NCBI GenBank assembly: GCA_030490835.1
Contig: CM059977.1
Location: 18,643,335 to 18,707,334, forward strand
Reading direction: 5' to 3'
DNA: 64,000 nt
From: Annona cherimola
Lineage: Eukaryota; Streptophyta; Magnoliopsida; Magnoliales; Annonaceae
Shown: positions 29,621 through 42,068 of the stretch, in pieces
Layout: each line of letters opens with the position of its first letter
Position numbering within the stretch: the first letter of the stretch is position 1
Made by a program: the position numbers and the translations under genes
The notes under the pieces: generated by a model
Seen by the model: only the letters and a program-made list of their open reading frames with translations
The model's database searches: none
Told to the model about the DNA's origin: nothing

Positions 29621-30341
29621 AAAACACTCCAAGTCCCAACCCATTTTCTAAGGCCCCTGTCCAACCCAACCCAAATCCATTCTAATAGTACCCAACCCAA
29701 GAACTACAAGGATGAGAACAATAGCCTAACTTTCAATTCAACTTTCAATAGTAAAGTAGTCATTAAAAAAATTCGATAATAAAATGCATAAAAATCATTC
29801 CTTAAAACAGAATATACATGATCTATACAATAAAGCAACTTATACAAAGGATGACGGATGTTATGGCATCATGTACACTCAAAACAAAATTTAGATTTTC
29901 TTTTTTGAGAATTTTTCTCAAAATAGGCTTTGCATTCAACCCAATTCAAGAAAAAACTGAAACTAATATCATGTTTACGTCAACTAGTTATTAAAATCCA
30001 ACCTAGTTCTAACCCGATATCTCTCATAATTTGTTAAAAAATTGCATTAGTTTATGCATTAAGCATTTTCACTATAATTATGATAAAAATTCTTTTACCT
30101 AATTAAACTATAAGACATTTTTTTCTAAAACCTAAATATCATCTATATATGTCTATGAAAAGTTGAATTGATTGCATTTATGTAAACTTAATTTGTAAAT
30201 AATTACAAATATATCAACTCTTTAAACTTATCGCATACATAATAATTAACTACGAGATATATAAGTCTCACTTTTATTAAACTTTTTTAGATAGACGCTT
30301 CATGTAATCCAATTTATTTTTCTTATCTTGATTTTTTTGTG
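29621..30341. other. AT-rich spacer upstream of RPT2
   Basis: Beyond a short CCAACCCAACCCAAATCC-rich stretch (29635-29700), possibly the decayed end of a hAT-type element, this is plain AT-rich DNA. I see no reading frame or repeat boundary that I can support. Confidence 0.5.
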
Positions 30342-30346
30342 ATAAA

Positions 30347-32810
30347 TGTAACACCCCACCCTTGAGGTGTTACGAATGAAGTTTATTATGTTCAAGCTGA
30401 GAATAAAATATTCCACGATGGAAATAGATACCAAGGTGCAAAGCCATACAAAATTAACTATTACATCTCAAGTTTCTCATTATAGAGTCATTATACATAT
30501 TCAGTGTTTGTAATCAAATAAGTAAACATTATAAGATAATCTCAATAATAATCTAAACTTATTGACCTTTTGTTCTGCTAGATTTGTCTTTTTCCCGTGT
30601 TGATAGAGGCTCTACTCTAGCATTGTATCTCTGTGTTTTCATTGAAAACAAATCTATATGAGCTGAAAGCTCAGTAAGTAAAGATATCTTTTATTTTTTT
30701 TCTAAATTCATTTTCAGTCATTTTGATTTTTTTAATCTATTTTCTAAATTCATTTTCGATCTATGTAAAAAAAAAATTTTACATGTGCACACATATATTA
30801 ATTTTAAATCATGAATTCATACTGTGGGTATTACCATCTACTTGTGCTCGTGTGCAACCGTACTACACATTCATGAGCTAAATCATCTCTTTTGGTAGTC
30901 CTGAGGTCACTACCCAAGTACTACCATACTACTTTACTCCTTGGTGGCAAACCCAATATGCAATTATGCATCATGCTCATGAACTGTAATTAATGCACCA
31001 CTTAAATTCACTACTAAACATGATTTTAAAATAATAATGCTCATATTTGAATAAACAAATTTGAAAGAAAATAAATAATCACATTTCATAGCAAATCATA
31101 ATATTCACATAATATTTTCAAAGGCTTGCTTTGGTAAAAGTTTACTTACCTTTGAGTAGACTTTAAAACTCATCTTTTTTCAATTTTTTTGTAGTAGTCT
31201 CAATTCTCTTTTTCTAATTTTCATCACAATATGTTTATTATTTCACTTCGGTTTTCATAAATATTATCTAAAATTCCATTTATGACTTTCCCAAATTTTC
31301 TCATAAATTTAATTGGTCAAAATTCTATTTTTTCCTATTTATTCTTATTTTATTTCACTTTTAAACAACTTTATTTCATATATAAAAATAAATTTGGAGT
31401 CATACTTCTTTAAATATTTACTTTTAATTTTTTTATCATATTTTTATAATTTTTCATAATTTTTTTCCATTTATTTTTATCGCATCACACCTTTAAAAAC
31501 TTTCATTCCTCATAAAATTATAATTTTAAACTTATTTAAGCTTCTAAATATTGAATTTAATTTTATGGGTATTTTTCATAATTTTCCGTATTTTTTCAGA
31601 TTTTTTTGTATTTTTTTGAAATTTTTTCTTCTTTTTTTCCCTCGCCGGTCGGGCGGTTGCTCGCCGGTGGGCTGGTGCTGTGGGCCGAAACTGTGTAAGG
31701 CCGGTACAGGTGGGCTAGATCCTTACTTATTGTGTTGGACTATGTATGTGGGCTGGCTCCGTTTATGTGGGCAAAGATCTTGGGCTTTAGTTTCCGTGGG
31801 CTTAGGCTTGATTTCTGGGCTTCTGACTCACTGGGCCTGTTCAGATGGGCTTAGCCCACAGGTCCATAAGCTTATTTATTTATTTATTCGTTTATTTTCA
31901 ACGGTCCGTATTCACCGATTATAATAGTTTATATCTCTCAATATATATGTCTGTTTGATCTGAAATTTTAGGGATAAACTTATAGAATTATGTTTTATAA
32001 TCTGGATGGTCCATTTCTCAAAATAACATCTCTATCATCAGATTTAATATAAAGGGTTTAATAAAGGGTTAATATTAAACATCACTTCAAATAGCCATAT
32101 AAACTAATTTTTAACAGAATTAATTCATCACATATACTGTAAAATATCTCAAATAATGTTTGTAATGGTTCTGATTGTTATTTTTGCATCTATATTTTTC
32201 TGTAATTATTTTTTTGTGTTTTTCTCTTAAAATACATATTTACCAGTCTATATTATGTGTAAAAATCGCTATATCTAAAAATCTATAAGTCTGATCAAGC
32301 TAAAATTTTGCAGGCAAGCTATTCATATAATTATCTTGTTATTGTACGGTCACAATTCTCTGATTATGCCCAGAAGTATGTTTATTTCATCATATATTAT
32401 TTCATCATATATCATTTCATACCCTTTATTTGGTACTTCTCATTTAAATAAGTGAAATTTTGACATCAAACATTTCAATAATACTCTTGTGACTAATTAG
32501 TCATGCTGGGAACATCGTGAATGGTTTAGATTTATGAAATAACTTGCGTATAATATAGAATGAATGAGATTAACAGATAAAATGGTTCGACGCAGCTTAC
32601 CTTAAAAAATTCTTTCTTCTTTCTTCGTCTATCTCCCGTGTAATTTCTCTTCTTCTTCTTCAAATGGTGGAAACCCATCTCACATTTGTCCCCTTTTATA
32701 CTAATCCATTTGCTAAACGGCTGGGATTAATTGTCATTAATTTGAAACGGACGTGCATGGCCCATCAATCTCATCTGTTTCTTAGAAACGGATGGACAAT
32801 GGCTGTTACA
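30347..32810 (+). mobile_element. Solo LTR, 2464 bp, target duplication ATAAA
   Basis: The block starts TGTAACACCCCACCC and ends GGCTGTTACA, a short inverted TGTAACA/TGTTACA pair with the TG..CA edges of LTRs. ATAAA flanks it at 30342-30346 and 32811-32815. There is no pol-type reading frame inside. A length near 2.5 kb is in the range of some plant Ty3/Gypsy LTRs. The 5-bp duplication is AT-rich and could match by chance, which limits confidence. Recombination between two LTRs of one element is the usual origin of solo LTRs. Orientation is taken from the TGTAACACCCC end and is an assumption. Confidence 0.6.
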
Positions 32811-33330
32811 ATAAATCCATTGCATTTATTATATTTAGCATTATCTTTTAAGTAGAAGATCAACTTTTATCAAAACCAAAGGTATCATAGGTTATATAAA
32901 TATATTATATGTAAATTATAAATAAATAAATTATCTTAATCAAAAGTATATTTTGGAATTAGTTAGTGTGAATGAAATAATGTTCAAAGAATTCATTATT
33001 TCTATCAGTAGATTTCAACTTCTGTTGGTTTGAAAGTAATCCGAATTTCAACTTTAAATCAATGTTAACCCAATTTGAACTTGACCCAAATCTAGATTCT
33101 AATACTAGGGTTAAGATTTTCGTTCAATTTAACTCGGTAGTTTTATGGTTAGAGTTGACCTGAACTCAGTACGACTTGACCTAATTTGTAACCTTATAAT
33201 TATTCATAATAAAAAAAATATAAAGAAAAGGTAACAATTATGTTGCTACTGATGTTGTTGTTACATGTGGCTCCCTCATCCTCTTCCCTCTTGTTTGCAA
33301 CTTGCTTCTGCCTCTTCGTCCTGAGACTTG

Positions 33331-33950
33331 TTATAAAGACAGGTAAGAAAGAGATGCTTGTGTTCCACGAAAGGAGCTTGTTAACAACATGTTACCTAGA
33401 CAATTCAAGTGTTCTGCATTCCCATCAAGCTTTGATGGCTCCGTGAATCGCCTCATATAGGATCGCATGAAGTTGAGAGATTCAATCCTCAACTTGCTTA
33501 ATAGTATCTCTCCTTCTAACATGGCCACCACATTCGACATGTTAGGCCTTAACATAGTCTCTTTATGAATGCATTAGATCACTATCCTTACTAGTGTCTC
33601 CACCTCCTTCCTCACTGCCCACTCCTGTAGCCTCGGGTCTTCTAGCTCCCAATATGGCTCTTACTTATACATTTCCAATACTAACAATGGGAAGTAAGCA
33701 AGCCCTAATGAGAAATTAAATGATTGATCACTCCTCTCCTCATCCTCGCTCCTGCTCTGCCCCTGAATATAACAATTTTTCCTTCTACACACTAGCTCCA
33801 ACAGTACCATTATGTATCTATACACGTCAATGCTGTTTGAAGTAGCAAAATTGGTGGACCATTATAGAGCAAGGTACCCACAAGCCCCTCTCAAGGCAGC
33901 GACAAAGGGAGGAAATAGATCCCTATTCTTGTTACTGTGGTCCATTTAGA
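33331..33950 (-). pseudogene. Dead fragment of a G-type lectin S-receptor-like kinase (kinase C-lobe)
   Basis: One continuous frame matches the end of plant receptor-like kinases. It has an activation-segment remnant (GACGYLAL, stop, WSTNFATS), then SIDVYRYIMVLLELVCRRKNC, YFPLLVLEMYK, a WELEDPRLQEW block, LRPNMSNVVAMLEGE and RIESLNFMRSYMRRFTE. The wording of the last blocks is typical of the S-domain kinase group of Arabidopsis At5g35370. Three in-frame TAA codons interrupt it: at the APE position, after MYK and in the helix before CIHKE. No frameshift is seen. The N-lobe, catalytic loop, membrane segment and lectin domains are absent. Flanks 32816-33330 and 33951-34282 hold nothing else I recognise. 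Confidence 0.7.
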
Positions 33951-34282
33951 AGATAGCAATGAAAAAATCTAGCAAGAATCAATGGAAGTAACTGGTTGTT
34001 AAGAGGTTTGATTAGTGTGGCTTTGTGGCTAGCATGTAGATTATGCAACGATTACAACGATCGACATTAAGTTTCACTGCTTGTTAACTGAATCTAAAGA
34101 GGACGATGAGTATGGTGTCTAGCACTTAATTTGGAGCATGTCGTTAGTCGATTTTGATTAATAGGTCTAAGAGAAAAAAAACATCATCTAATTTATAGAG
34201 GAGCTTAGTAGATCTTTGGGCTGACTAGACATGTATTGAGAGATATCGATGTGTGGCTGGTTTGAGCTAGAAGTACTAGGAA

Positions 34283-34631
34283 TTTGATTTTATGCACTCG
34301 GGTGCATTTAATTTATTTTTTATTTTACTAAAAAATATTGTATACAATTTGTTAATTTAAGTGTATTTAATGTATGTATCAATATGTACCATTTTTAGAG
34401 ATTTTTAGATTTTTTAAAATCAATGACATTTTTAATAATTTAAAATTATGAAAATGCCACCCATTTTAAAAAATTCAAAAAAATCTAAAAATCTCAAAAA
34501 AGCTAAAATTTTGTGTATATGTTAAATACACTTAGATTAATAATTGTGTAAAAAAATTTAAAAAAAATTTAAAAATGGTATTTGCATTCAGGTGTACCAA
34601 ACTGGAGTGCACTCGAGTGCACGAAATCAAG
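34283..34631. mobile_element. Fold-back MITE with GTGCACTCGAGTGCAC-type ends
   Basis: Left end TTGATTTTATGCACTCGGGTGCA pairs with the right end, which reads TTGATTTCGTGCACTCGAG on the other strand. The AT-rich centre is itself symmetric, with TTAATTTAAGTGTATTTAA on one arm and TTAAATACACTTAGATTAA on the other. The whole unit could fold into a long hairpin. Related units are at 59480-59822 and 61070-61268. Confidence 0.6.
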
Positions 34632-35542
34632 CTTCGAAGTATAGGAGGATTATACTAGTAAGGTGGGTTTCTTCTGCATGTCATAGATTTGGACGGCAAA
34701 TGCTTATTTAACCTTCAATATCTCTCGACTTAGCAATGTACGTAAATTCACCTAGCTCCATCTCAAATTTGGTGTGCAACATTTCATTACCAAACCAATT
34801 GCAATTGCAACCGTAGCTTATTTACTCATTGCTCCTTTTCTAAAGCATGTAAAAGCCGCAAAATTTTCTAATTTTGATGGATGCTAAGGATGATGGTGTG
34901 GTTGAGCTAGAGGAAGATAATCAGAAACAGTGGCGAGGTTACAAGAGGAGAGAACGCAATAACGGTGGACTTCAATATTGCTGCAAGGTTACTCTTCTGT
35001 AGTTTCATTGATTTTGTTCCCATTTTCATTTTCTACTTTGTAAATCAATTAGTTTCAACCTAATTTTTAGAACAATTTAATAAAATTTAGAGAATAGATG
35101 AGTTCATATGGATTGATTAGCTATAGCCTTATTATAAATCAATTTTGATTTACTGGGGATCTATTTCCCTTGTACGATTGATAGCCATGTAAGCTTCATC
35201 CACTCCAGTAGTATCCATCACAATCAAAACCATTGTAATTATCTTCTCCGAATTTCAGCAGACAAATATTTTAGAGGGAGAAAGGTCTTGAGCGGGGTGC
35301 ATGGGAAGATGAGAGAGAGAGAGAGAGAAAGAGGTAAAAACAATTATGGACTGATGAAGGAAGATGCTTGTAGAATGTCCCACACATTAAAGGCATTGAC
35401 AATAGTTGCTTTGAATTTTTCATCCAAAGGATGAGAATGATCCTGTTGGATTGGATGGCTCCTAACGATGGTTGAAAATGTCAAGCGATTATGCCCAATC
35501 ACAAAGATCACAATACAATAATAAGGTAGAACTTTCAACAAT
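34632..35542. other. Spacer with a GA run and one short open frame
   Basis: An ATG at 34877 opens 41 codons (MDAKDDGVVELEEDNQ...) rich in charged residues and stopping at 35000. It is too short and isolated to call a gene. A (GA)n run lies at about 35310-35332. Otherwise AT-rich with no recognised feature. Confidence 0.35.
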
Positions 35543-35965
35543 AGGTTTTGGGGTGTGATAAGATATTAGAATGGATCTTTTGTGGTAGCAAAAGTGTGGA
35601 AGCATATGGGAACGCCGAACCCAATACAACAAGAAGGGAAAGCCATTTTATTGAGGATGCAATGGTTGTTGGATCTAAATGTGAGGAAGTTAGAAATTGA
35701 GTCAAATTCACTAATCATCATAAATTTGCTACAAAATGATGAGGAAATCCAACCAAAATTCAAAGGCATAATAGATTCTATAAAAGGCCTCAGAGAAGCA
35801 TTTCAAAATATTAGCTTTCATCGTTTATTAAGGGAAGGGAACATGGTAGCCCATCAGTTGGCAAAAATGGTCGTAGAAGCTCATTTAAGTGAGGTTAGTT
35901 GGAGTGATTCTGCTGCGGAGCTGGTGGCGGACTTGATTTGTAAAGATATTGATTTTTTTGTTTGA
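35543..35965 (+). pseudogene. RNase H-like domain remnant (non-LTR-retroelement or domesticated type)
   Basis: The frame reads GVIRY, a TAG stop, NGSFVVAKVW, then EGKAILLRMQWLLDL, KLEIESNSLIIINLL, SFHRLLREGNMVAHQLAKM. This is the order of blocks in the plant RNase H-like (RVT_3) domain: the glycine-rich first strand, the E-A-K-A helix, E-x-D/N and the late histidine region (RxxNxxAHxLA). The ESNS block has Asn where an Asp is usual. Just upstream a run of four G instead of five suggests a one-base loss that breaks the first strand. No reverse transcriptase was found nearby. It is best read as the tail of a decayed LINE-type element. Confidence 0.65.
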
Positions 35966-37433
35966 TTTTGGCCCGGCCCTCTCCGTGTTCCATGGGTCTA
36001 TTTTTGTTGGGGAATATGGTATTTAGGCCAGGCGGTTGATGTTTAAACAAGTTGTTTACTCGAAAAAACAGTCCATTTGGATTCCTTTAGATAGCACTTT
36101 TCCCGATGAAATCATGAGATGAAAACTAACTCAAATCAAATATTAAAATAAATAATCAATATCATCATATATGTTCAAGGCATTCACGAAGCTAGCACGT
36201 GAACAAGAAAGTAAAATTTTAATTGTACAAAAGCTTGAAAATTTCAAGGGAAATGCTAAGGGCTCTGCACATGAATACAAGAGACACTTCCGGCAATCTA
36301 GCAATTCCGTTCATTTCGAGTAAATCAAAGCTAAAGAAAATTTAAGCAACTAATGTTTGTAGTTTTATCTAAATTTAAGAGAAATAGTAATGATTTTGCA
36401 AATTGAACCTAGATACTGATACTATTTCCAACTACTGCATCTTAGGCTTGAGCTTCCCACTTTGAGAGAACGTTAATATACAAAGAAGCTTATCATCAAG
36501 CAACACTAACCATATAATAGTTGTGCGAAAATGACAAAAAATACAACAAAATTTAAGATTTGAGCGAAAATAATATCTTTTTAGGGTTTTCAAATAATTT
36601 AACATGCACAATTATACTAATGGAATGGAAGTAGCCCCGGTACTGGTAACATGCATGCACAATCATCCAGGTCATAAGCACGAGCGATCCTCCCCTTGGT
36701 CTCTAAGTGTGATTTTTATAGGAAGAGAGGATCAACCATGGCATGCCTTCATGAGCGTGAATCTACAACTCAAGTACTTTTCTCAGATGATCTACTTGCT
36801 TCGTAGTCGAAGAGAAAGTGTGATATGGCTATTAGGATGCTACATGAGAGAAGATGAGTGTGCTTGCTGTCTTACATAGGTCTTAAATGTAATAACCATA
36901 AAAAACAATAGTAATATAAATAAAATTAGTTTTACCTGGTGTGGCCCGACATTGGGTTGGAAAAAATAATGACCGCGAGGAAGTTGTGGTCGTGCCCCTT
37001 ATTTATAAGAGTGAAACAAATTGGGAGGGAAACTAGTTGCAGTTCGCTGTCTGCGTAATAGCCATCTGCATTATGTGTTGGATACCATGTATGGTTCAGC
37101 TTCCGATGATATTTTCTCATCCCATAAACAACTAAGATCTTTGCTGAGATGTTGTGCATGGAATGAGAATTGTGCACATCACGCTCTAATTTGCACCTGC
37201 TTGGAGTGACATTGCAATTACTGAATCCTAATTGTTGAAATTGATGGTTTTGTTTTGATGGTGGATGACTGCAACAAGGTTGACGTTGTGGAATTTCACA
37301 CCTAATTTGTGTTTGAGGCCGACCGGCTGAATTTGGACTTATGAGAGGATGCATCTGTGTTGCTGGATCGGATCTGGCTATTATTGGAATTGCGACAAGA
37401 TCAGTTGATGCAGCTACAGATTTTTATGGCTTG
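35966..37433. other. Spacer; split low-AT block ends at the solo-LTR insertion
   Basis: 36600-37434 is less AT-rich than its surroundings and continues in similar composition after the LTR, from 38806 to about 39400. The two pieces were one sequence before the LTR inserted. Open frames of up to 140 codons exist on both strands here, but none resembles a protein I know and none has supporting splice or start signals. The block may be an older transposable element. Confidence 0.35.
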
Positions 37434-37438
37434 CCGAC

Positions 37439-38800
37439 TGTAGACACCCCTACCTTGGGGCCAAATGAATATAATAAATATTACATATATATAAATAAAG
37501 AAAATATATATGGGCCAAAATGCAAAGTCCATCCACCACAAGCAAAAGAGGTCCATGAAGCCAACTATTAATGGCTCTTAACTAATAGCCCATAAAAAAT
37601 AAGACCAAGCAGGCCAAGTAAACTAGGCTCCACCAGTCCAAACGGGCTTATCACATCAGCCCACAGAGAGCAAAGCTCCAGCAACTCACCAGAAAACAGG
37701 CTCAGCCCATAGGAGCCAAGCTCCACAACACAACTTAAGGAGCAAAGCTCCAACAACCCATTAACAAGCTCATCCAACTACAACCCAAAGAAGCTAACTC
37801 CAGCAGAATTTCCCACTGAAGCAAAGCTCCAGTAGCCCACCTCAACTCTAGCATAGAACAACTCTTCTTCAGCACAACAAAAACATGGCAAAACACATTT
37901 TACCCGACAATTTATGTCCAGCAGCAACATGTTGTTACCCAAAGCATGTGAGAGCTCCCACATTCCAGCTCCAGCCCAACTCCTTTATAAATAGAGGACC
38001 ATTTCCAGCAGCTAGGACACACAAGAGAAGGCATCCTAGGAGGAGGAGGAGATAATGCAAAATTAAGTTATGCTTCCCATCTTCCTCTCTTCATTTTCAG
38101 CCTTCTAGCCTTCCTCTTTCAGCCTTTTTCCAGCTCTACAACTCTGTAAATAGATTTTTTTATTTCCATTTCCATTCCCATGTCCATGTAGCTACTTTGG
38201 ATTAAACATATTGTTGCAATACCTATTTAATCTAAAGATCGGAACTCATACTCTGTAAGATTGGTGCATTTTATGCAATGAAATGGGATCTGATCTTCCC
38301 TTAATGTTCAGTGGCAACTCCGTTGTGGTTGTATTTATATGTTGTGATTTATTTCATCTATCACTAACACTTTTACTGTGTTGAAGTTACAGCTAGTTTA
38401 GCTCAACAAATCAGCCCCCTTCTAGCAAGATATGCCGCCGTTATCCATAGGTAAAACACCTTTTTTTGACATGATTCAAAAAACAGGTTACTGACAAATT
38501 TTATTGTATAAGAATGCAGGATTTCAGAACATATGCCGCTGGTTCAAACATGTCTATGGGTAAAATACTTGCATTTTGATGATTAAAGAACAGTCACTGA
38601 CATGATTTATTACACGATATTGCAGAGTTTTAGAGCACATGATGCTGGTCCAGATATTTGAAGTCCAAAATTCGAATCTAGTCTTGTTTTTTGCAAATAT
38701 TTATTCCCTGGAAACGTACTAACCATCTTACGGCTAAGCTACAGTTTTCAGCTCATCAAACCCAGATTCTACGAGGCTAACATTCATGAGGGGTGCTACA
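37439..38800 (+). mobile_element. Solo LTR, 1362 bp, target duplication CCGAC
   Basis: Starts TGTAGACACCCCTACC and ends GGGGTGCTACA, an almost perfect inverted pair with TG..CA edges. CCGAC is directly repeated at 37434-37438 and 38801-38805. A promoter-like TATAAATAGAGG near 37987 is followed about 30 bp later by a purine-rich stretch, where an LTR transcript could start. The LTR at 42069-43223 is a relative in the opposite orientation, sharing the ends, AGCAAAGCTCCA words, the TATA region and GCCGCCG words. No internal retroelement genes are left. Confidence 0.8.
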
Positions 38801-38805
38801 CCGAC

Positions 38806-40109
38806 GTATGTGGCTACTACCCATCTATTTGTGTGAGATCTTACTGTCGCGATTTAATGGCGCCAACCCGTTGCTAGAGAGGGAAGAACGGAAGATGCCA
38901 CCGCTGGGCAGCAGCTTCAATGGTGGATTCGTTGGGCTTCTGCTAGCCGCTGGATTTGTGGGAAAAGGGGCGATCATGACCCGCCAACTATTGGAATTTG
39001 GATGTGGCGGTGATTGCTTAGAATCCATGGACGGGATGAAGATTGAAGATGGAATGTGCAATTTCTGTCACCCATCTGTCATGAGATTGCAATTCAGCTT
39101 TGAGAGGCGAGAGTTGCCGGTTTAGGGAAATGCTGGACTGCTGTGATCGGATCTTGATGGGGTCCGTTGCTGGCTGGAGAGATGGTTGCCTTCACGGTTG
39201 CAGGCGCTGCTAGCCAGTAGAATCCATTAGAGGAGGTCTGCCGGATCTCTGTTGCTCATTGGAAGAAGAGTGTGTGATGGGTGCTTCAGTGCCAGCCATT
39301 GTTGCTGCTCAGGAGATGGTGGTGGTGGAGCACCAAAATGGTGCTCTGACAGAAGAGCTATATCCATGTACATGCTGGATCATTGTAATAGTCCGAGCCA
39401 TTCATATTGGAATTTTGCACACGGATTTTAATTAACTCTCCCAATCATTTAAACCAATATTTTATTTAAAAATATTAAGTTTAGACATTTTGTAGTTATA
39501 TTTTTTAGATTTTTAACACAAAAAATGAATACACTATAATGTTACAGAGTTCTATTCATTTATCGACGCATGAATTTTTTTTTGATATTTATCATCTTTA
39601 AACTAGATATATAAATCAAATAAATATATTATATTTTCTCTACACTTGACAAACAAGAGTTATAAATATTTTGAATTTGAATGAAAGAATTTCCATAATA
39701 ATATAAATGATGTTAAACACAATATATAAAATGATTTTTTATTAATTATCAAAGATGTAAAAATAGATAAGGTTATATAGGAGAGAAATTTCATAAGAAC
39801 ATAGTCCTTAATTAGTTAAATATATAATTCTAAATGCGACAAATTGAGTGAATCTTTATTCTGGTGTACGTGATTGGGCAGAAAAAATGTCAACTAAAAT
39901 TTTTCGCTCTCACCACTTACGGCTAGCACAAGTGGTAGATGACATATCTTCTTAAACAAGTGAGCTTTGTCTCCTCTTTAATGTTCAAGAGCTTGTGGTT
40001 TTCCTTATTGATATTTAAGAGCTTTTAGTTTTCTTATTTGAATCTGGTAAGAATTGTCTCAAAGCTTGATTGTAAAATGTATTGAGATATAATATACAAT
40101 ATCCTAATA
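38806..40109. other. Spacer with a partial AT-rich repeat
   Basis: 38806-39400 continues the low-AT block interrupted by the solo LTR; a 110-codon frame at 38793-39125 crosses the LTR edge and is therefore not a native gene. 39560-39755 resembles the AT-rich elements at 44643-45005 and 45695-46095 (shared GATAATATAAATGATGTTAAA). The rest is plain AT-rich DNA. Confidence 0.4.
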
Positions 40110-40347
40110 AAAAAAATTTCATTTTTCATAATTACTATATTTTAAATTACTTTTTCACTTTTTTCTATACAAACTACTTTTTAATTATTTTCATATACTA
40201 CTCACGCAACTATCTATCTATTTTAACTTTATTTTCTTTATATCTCATCATTATCCCTATCATATCATATCATTTTCTATCAATTTAATAACTTTTACCT
40301 CAAAAACTTTTCATCAAATTTTTTTATCCTCAACCAAACACACCCTT
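40110..40347. mobile_element. Tourist/PIF-Harbinger-like MITE, copy C (one end lost)
   Basis: The right end reads AACCAAACACACCC, the complement of GGGTGTGTTTGGTT. Internal words on the other strand (GATGAGATATAAAGAAAATA, TAGATAGTTGCGTGAGTAG) match copies A and B. The left end has no matching terminus, so the copy is truncated or diverged there. Confidence 0.5.
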
Positions 40348-41284
40348 CATCTTTCAAGATTATTTCATTTAATCATTATGCATATTAACTAAAATACAAC
40401 TTGTGACTTGGTATATCTTATTGGTTAATATTTAAAAATAATTTAATTTTTCGAAAACAAATTTTAAATATAAAAGAACCTATTTATCCAACTGGTTGTA
40501 TAAAAATAACTATTAGAAAATATAATAACTAATGAGGGATTTTTTATACGAAACTAAGTACAATTTGTAAACTTTTGAGTTTCTCTTTTAACTTTTTTTT
40601 TAAAGAGTTGAGTCATCTATCATATTTTCCCCACAAATATTTGTATCATGTGAATAATCATTTTTATTAAATTTGCATATAATTCACAACTACGTGCAAA
40701 AGCATTATTTTTTTATTATATTATTTGACATTATAAGTTATAAAATTTTTCGAACAATACCCAATATTGTAGTAGTAGTAATAATAATAATAACAGTATA
40801 GTAGAAGAAGATAGCAGCACTGGTGTTCCTTTAATCTTCTTATGCCTCTTCTCAGGTCACAAGTCACAACGAATACAATACTAATAGATAATTGGACTTT
40901 CTTTTGTTTTTAAATTTTTTATAGAAATATGCGATTATATTTTTATTTTCGAAATTAAAACGTGAAGAATGTAAAAGTTTTAAAATTGAATTTCGAACAT
41001 AAAAATAATAAATAATAGGACCTTACTTTTATTTTTTAAATTCGAAATATTAAAAATTAAGAAATATAAAAATTTCACGTGTTAATCTGATCTAACCTGA
41101 TCGACATTTATGTAAAATAATAATAACAAAAAAATTTCATAAAAAAAAATAATAATATTAACAAAAAAATCCGGTGCCTAAGCATAACTTCGCGCACTGA
41201 ATCGCAACCCAAAATTATAAACTTGCAAGAGACAAAGATCTGTAGCAGAGGAGCCATTGTTTAACTGGCCATCCTATGTACTTT

Positions 41285-41635
41285 GCTGTGATTTAAAAAA
41301 TCTATTTACAACAACTTTTTTTTACTTTTTTCTTCATGTACTTATTTATCTAAGTGTATTTAACATATAGACCAAGTTTTACAATTTTTGAATATATTTA
41401 TCTATTTTTTTGAGATTTTTAAACATCTATGTATATATATGTAGTTAAAATATCCTTATTTTTAAAAGTCTAAAAAAATATATATACACATATCCAAAAA
41501 TGGTAGAACTTGATTTATATATTAAATACACTTAGATAAACAAGTGTATAAAGAAAAAGCAAAAAAAAGTTATTTTAAATATAATTTTTAAGGTGGGCTA
41601 AGTGATGTATTTATTTAGCCCGGGCTAACAGGATC
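41285..41635. mobile_element. AT-rich fold-back MITE, copy 3
   Basis: The right end, reversed, reads AATGATCCTGTTAGCCCGGGC, like the ends of 1755-2072 and 19975-20335. Inner arms (TTTATCTAAGTGTATTTAACA against TTAAATACACTTAGATAAA) are inverted copies. The left terminus is poorly conserved. Confidence 0.5.
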
Positions 41636-41961
41636 ATTCATCTTTTTTTTTAGCAGTGATTTTTTACGTGCGGGCTAAGTCCCAGCCATTTGCATCCACT
41701 CATTATCCACTGTCGAATCTAGCGGAGCGGCTAACAGTCGTGCGATGGAAAAATTGCAGGCTGCTCCTTGCGACTTCCAGCCAAAGGCGGAAAAACAAAA
41801 ATAAAAAACTACAACTCACCGCTAAAAAAAAAAGGAAGGCTCCTCCCATTTCGAGCCACCTCCGATTTCTATTTCCGTCTCCTGTTTCACCCTCATCCCT
41901 CTTCTCATCTCTCTACCATTCCGCCTGTGACTTTTTTCTCCTTCTCCGATCCGGCGACGAC

Positions 41962-42068
41962 ATGACCTCTTTCTCTCTCTCCCTTCCAACTATATCAGGC
42001 GAATCATATGCTATTTCCCAAGTCCAAAAACACAATTCGTTGATAGAAAGGTCCACGCCTTCGTATGG
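41962..42068 (+). pseudogene. Possible first exon of a gene cut off by an LTR element
   Basis: A CT-rich, leader-like stretch (41860-41960) precedes ATG at 41962. A frame starting MTSFSLSLPTISGESYA runs 35 codons to base 42068, where the LTR at 42069 begins. The Ser/Thr-rich start would suit an organelle-targeted protein, but I do not recognise it. No continuation was found on the far side, where the retroelement interior is itself truncated. It may be a chance frame. Confidence 0.25.

Noticed and set aside
36932..37354. 140-codon minus-strand frame
   Set aside because: No domain, no splice or leader signals, and it lies in a block that looks like an older element split by the solo LTR.
38793..39125. 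110-codon plus-strand frame
   Set aside because: It starts inside the solo LTR and crosses its edge, so it cannot be a native gene. The protein resembles nothing I know.
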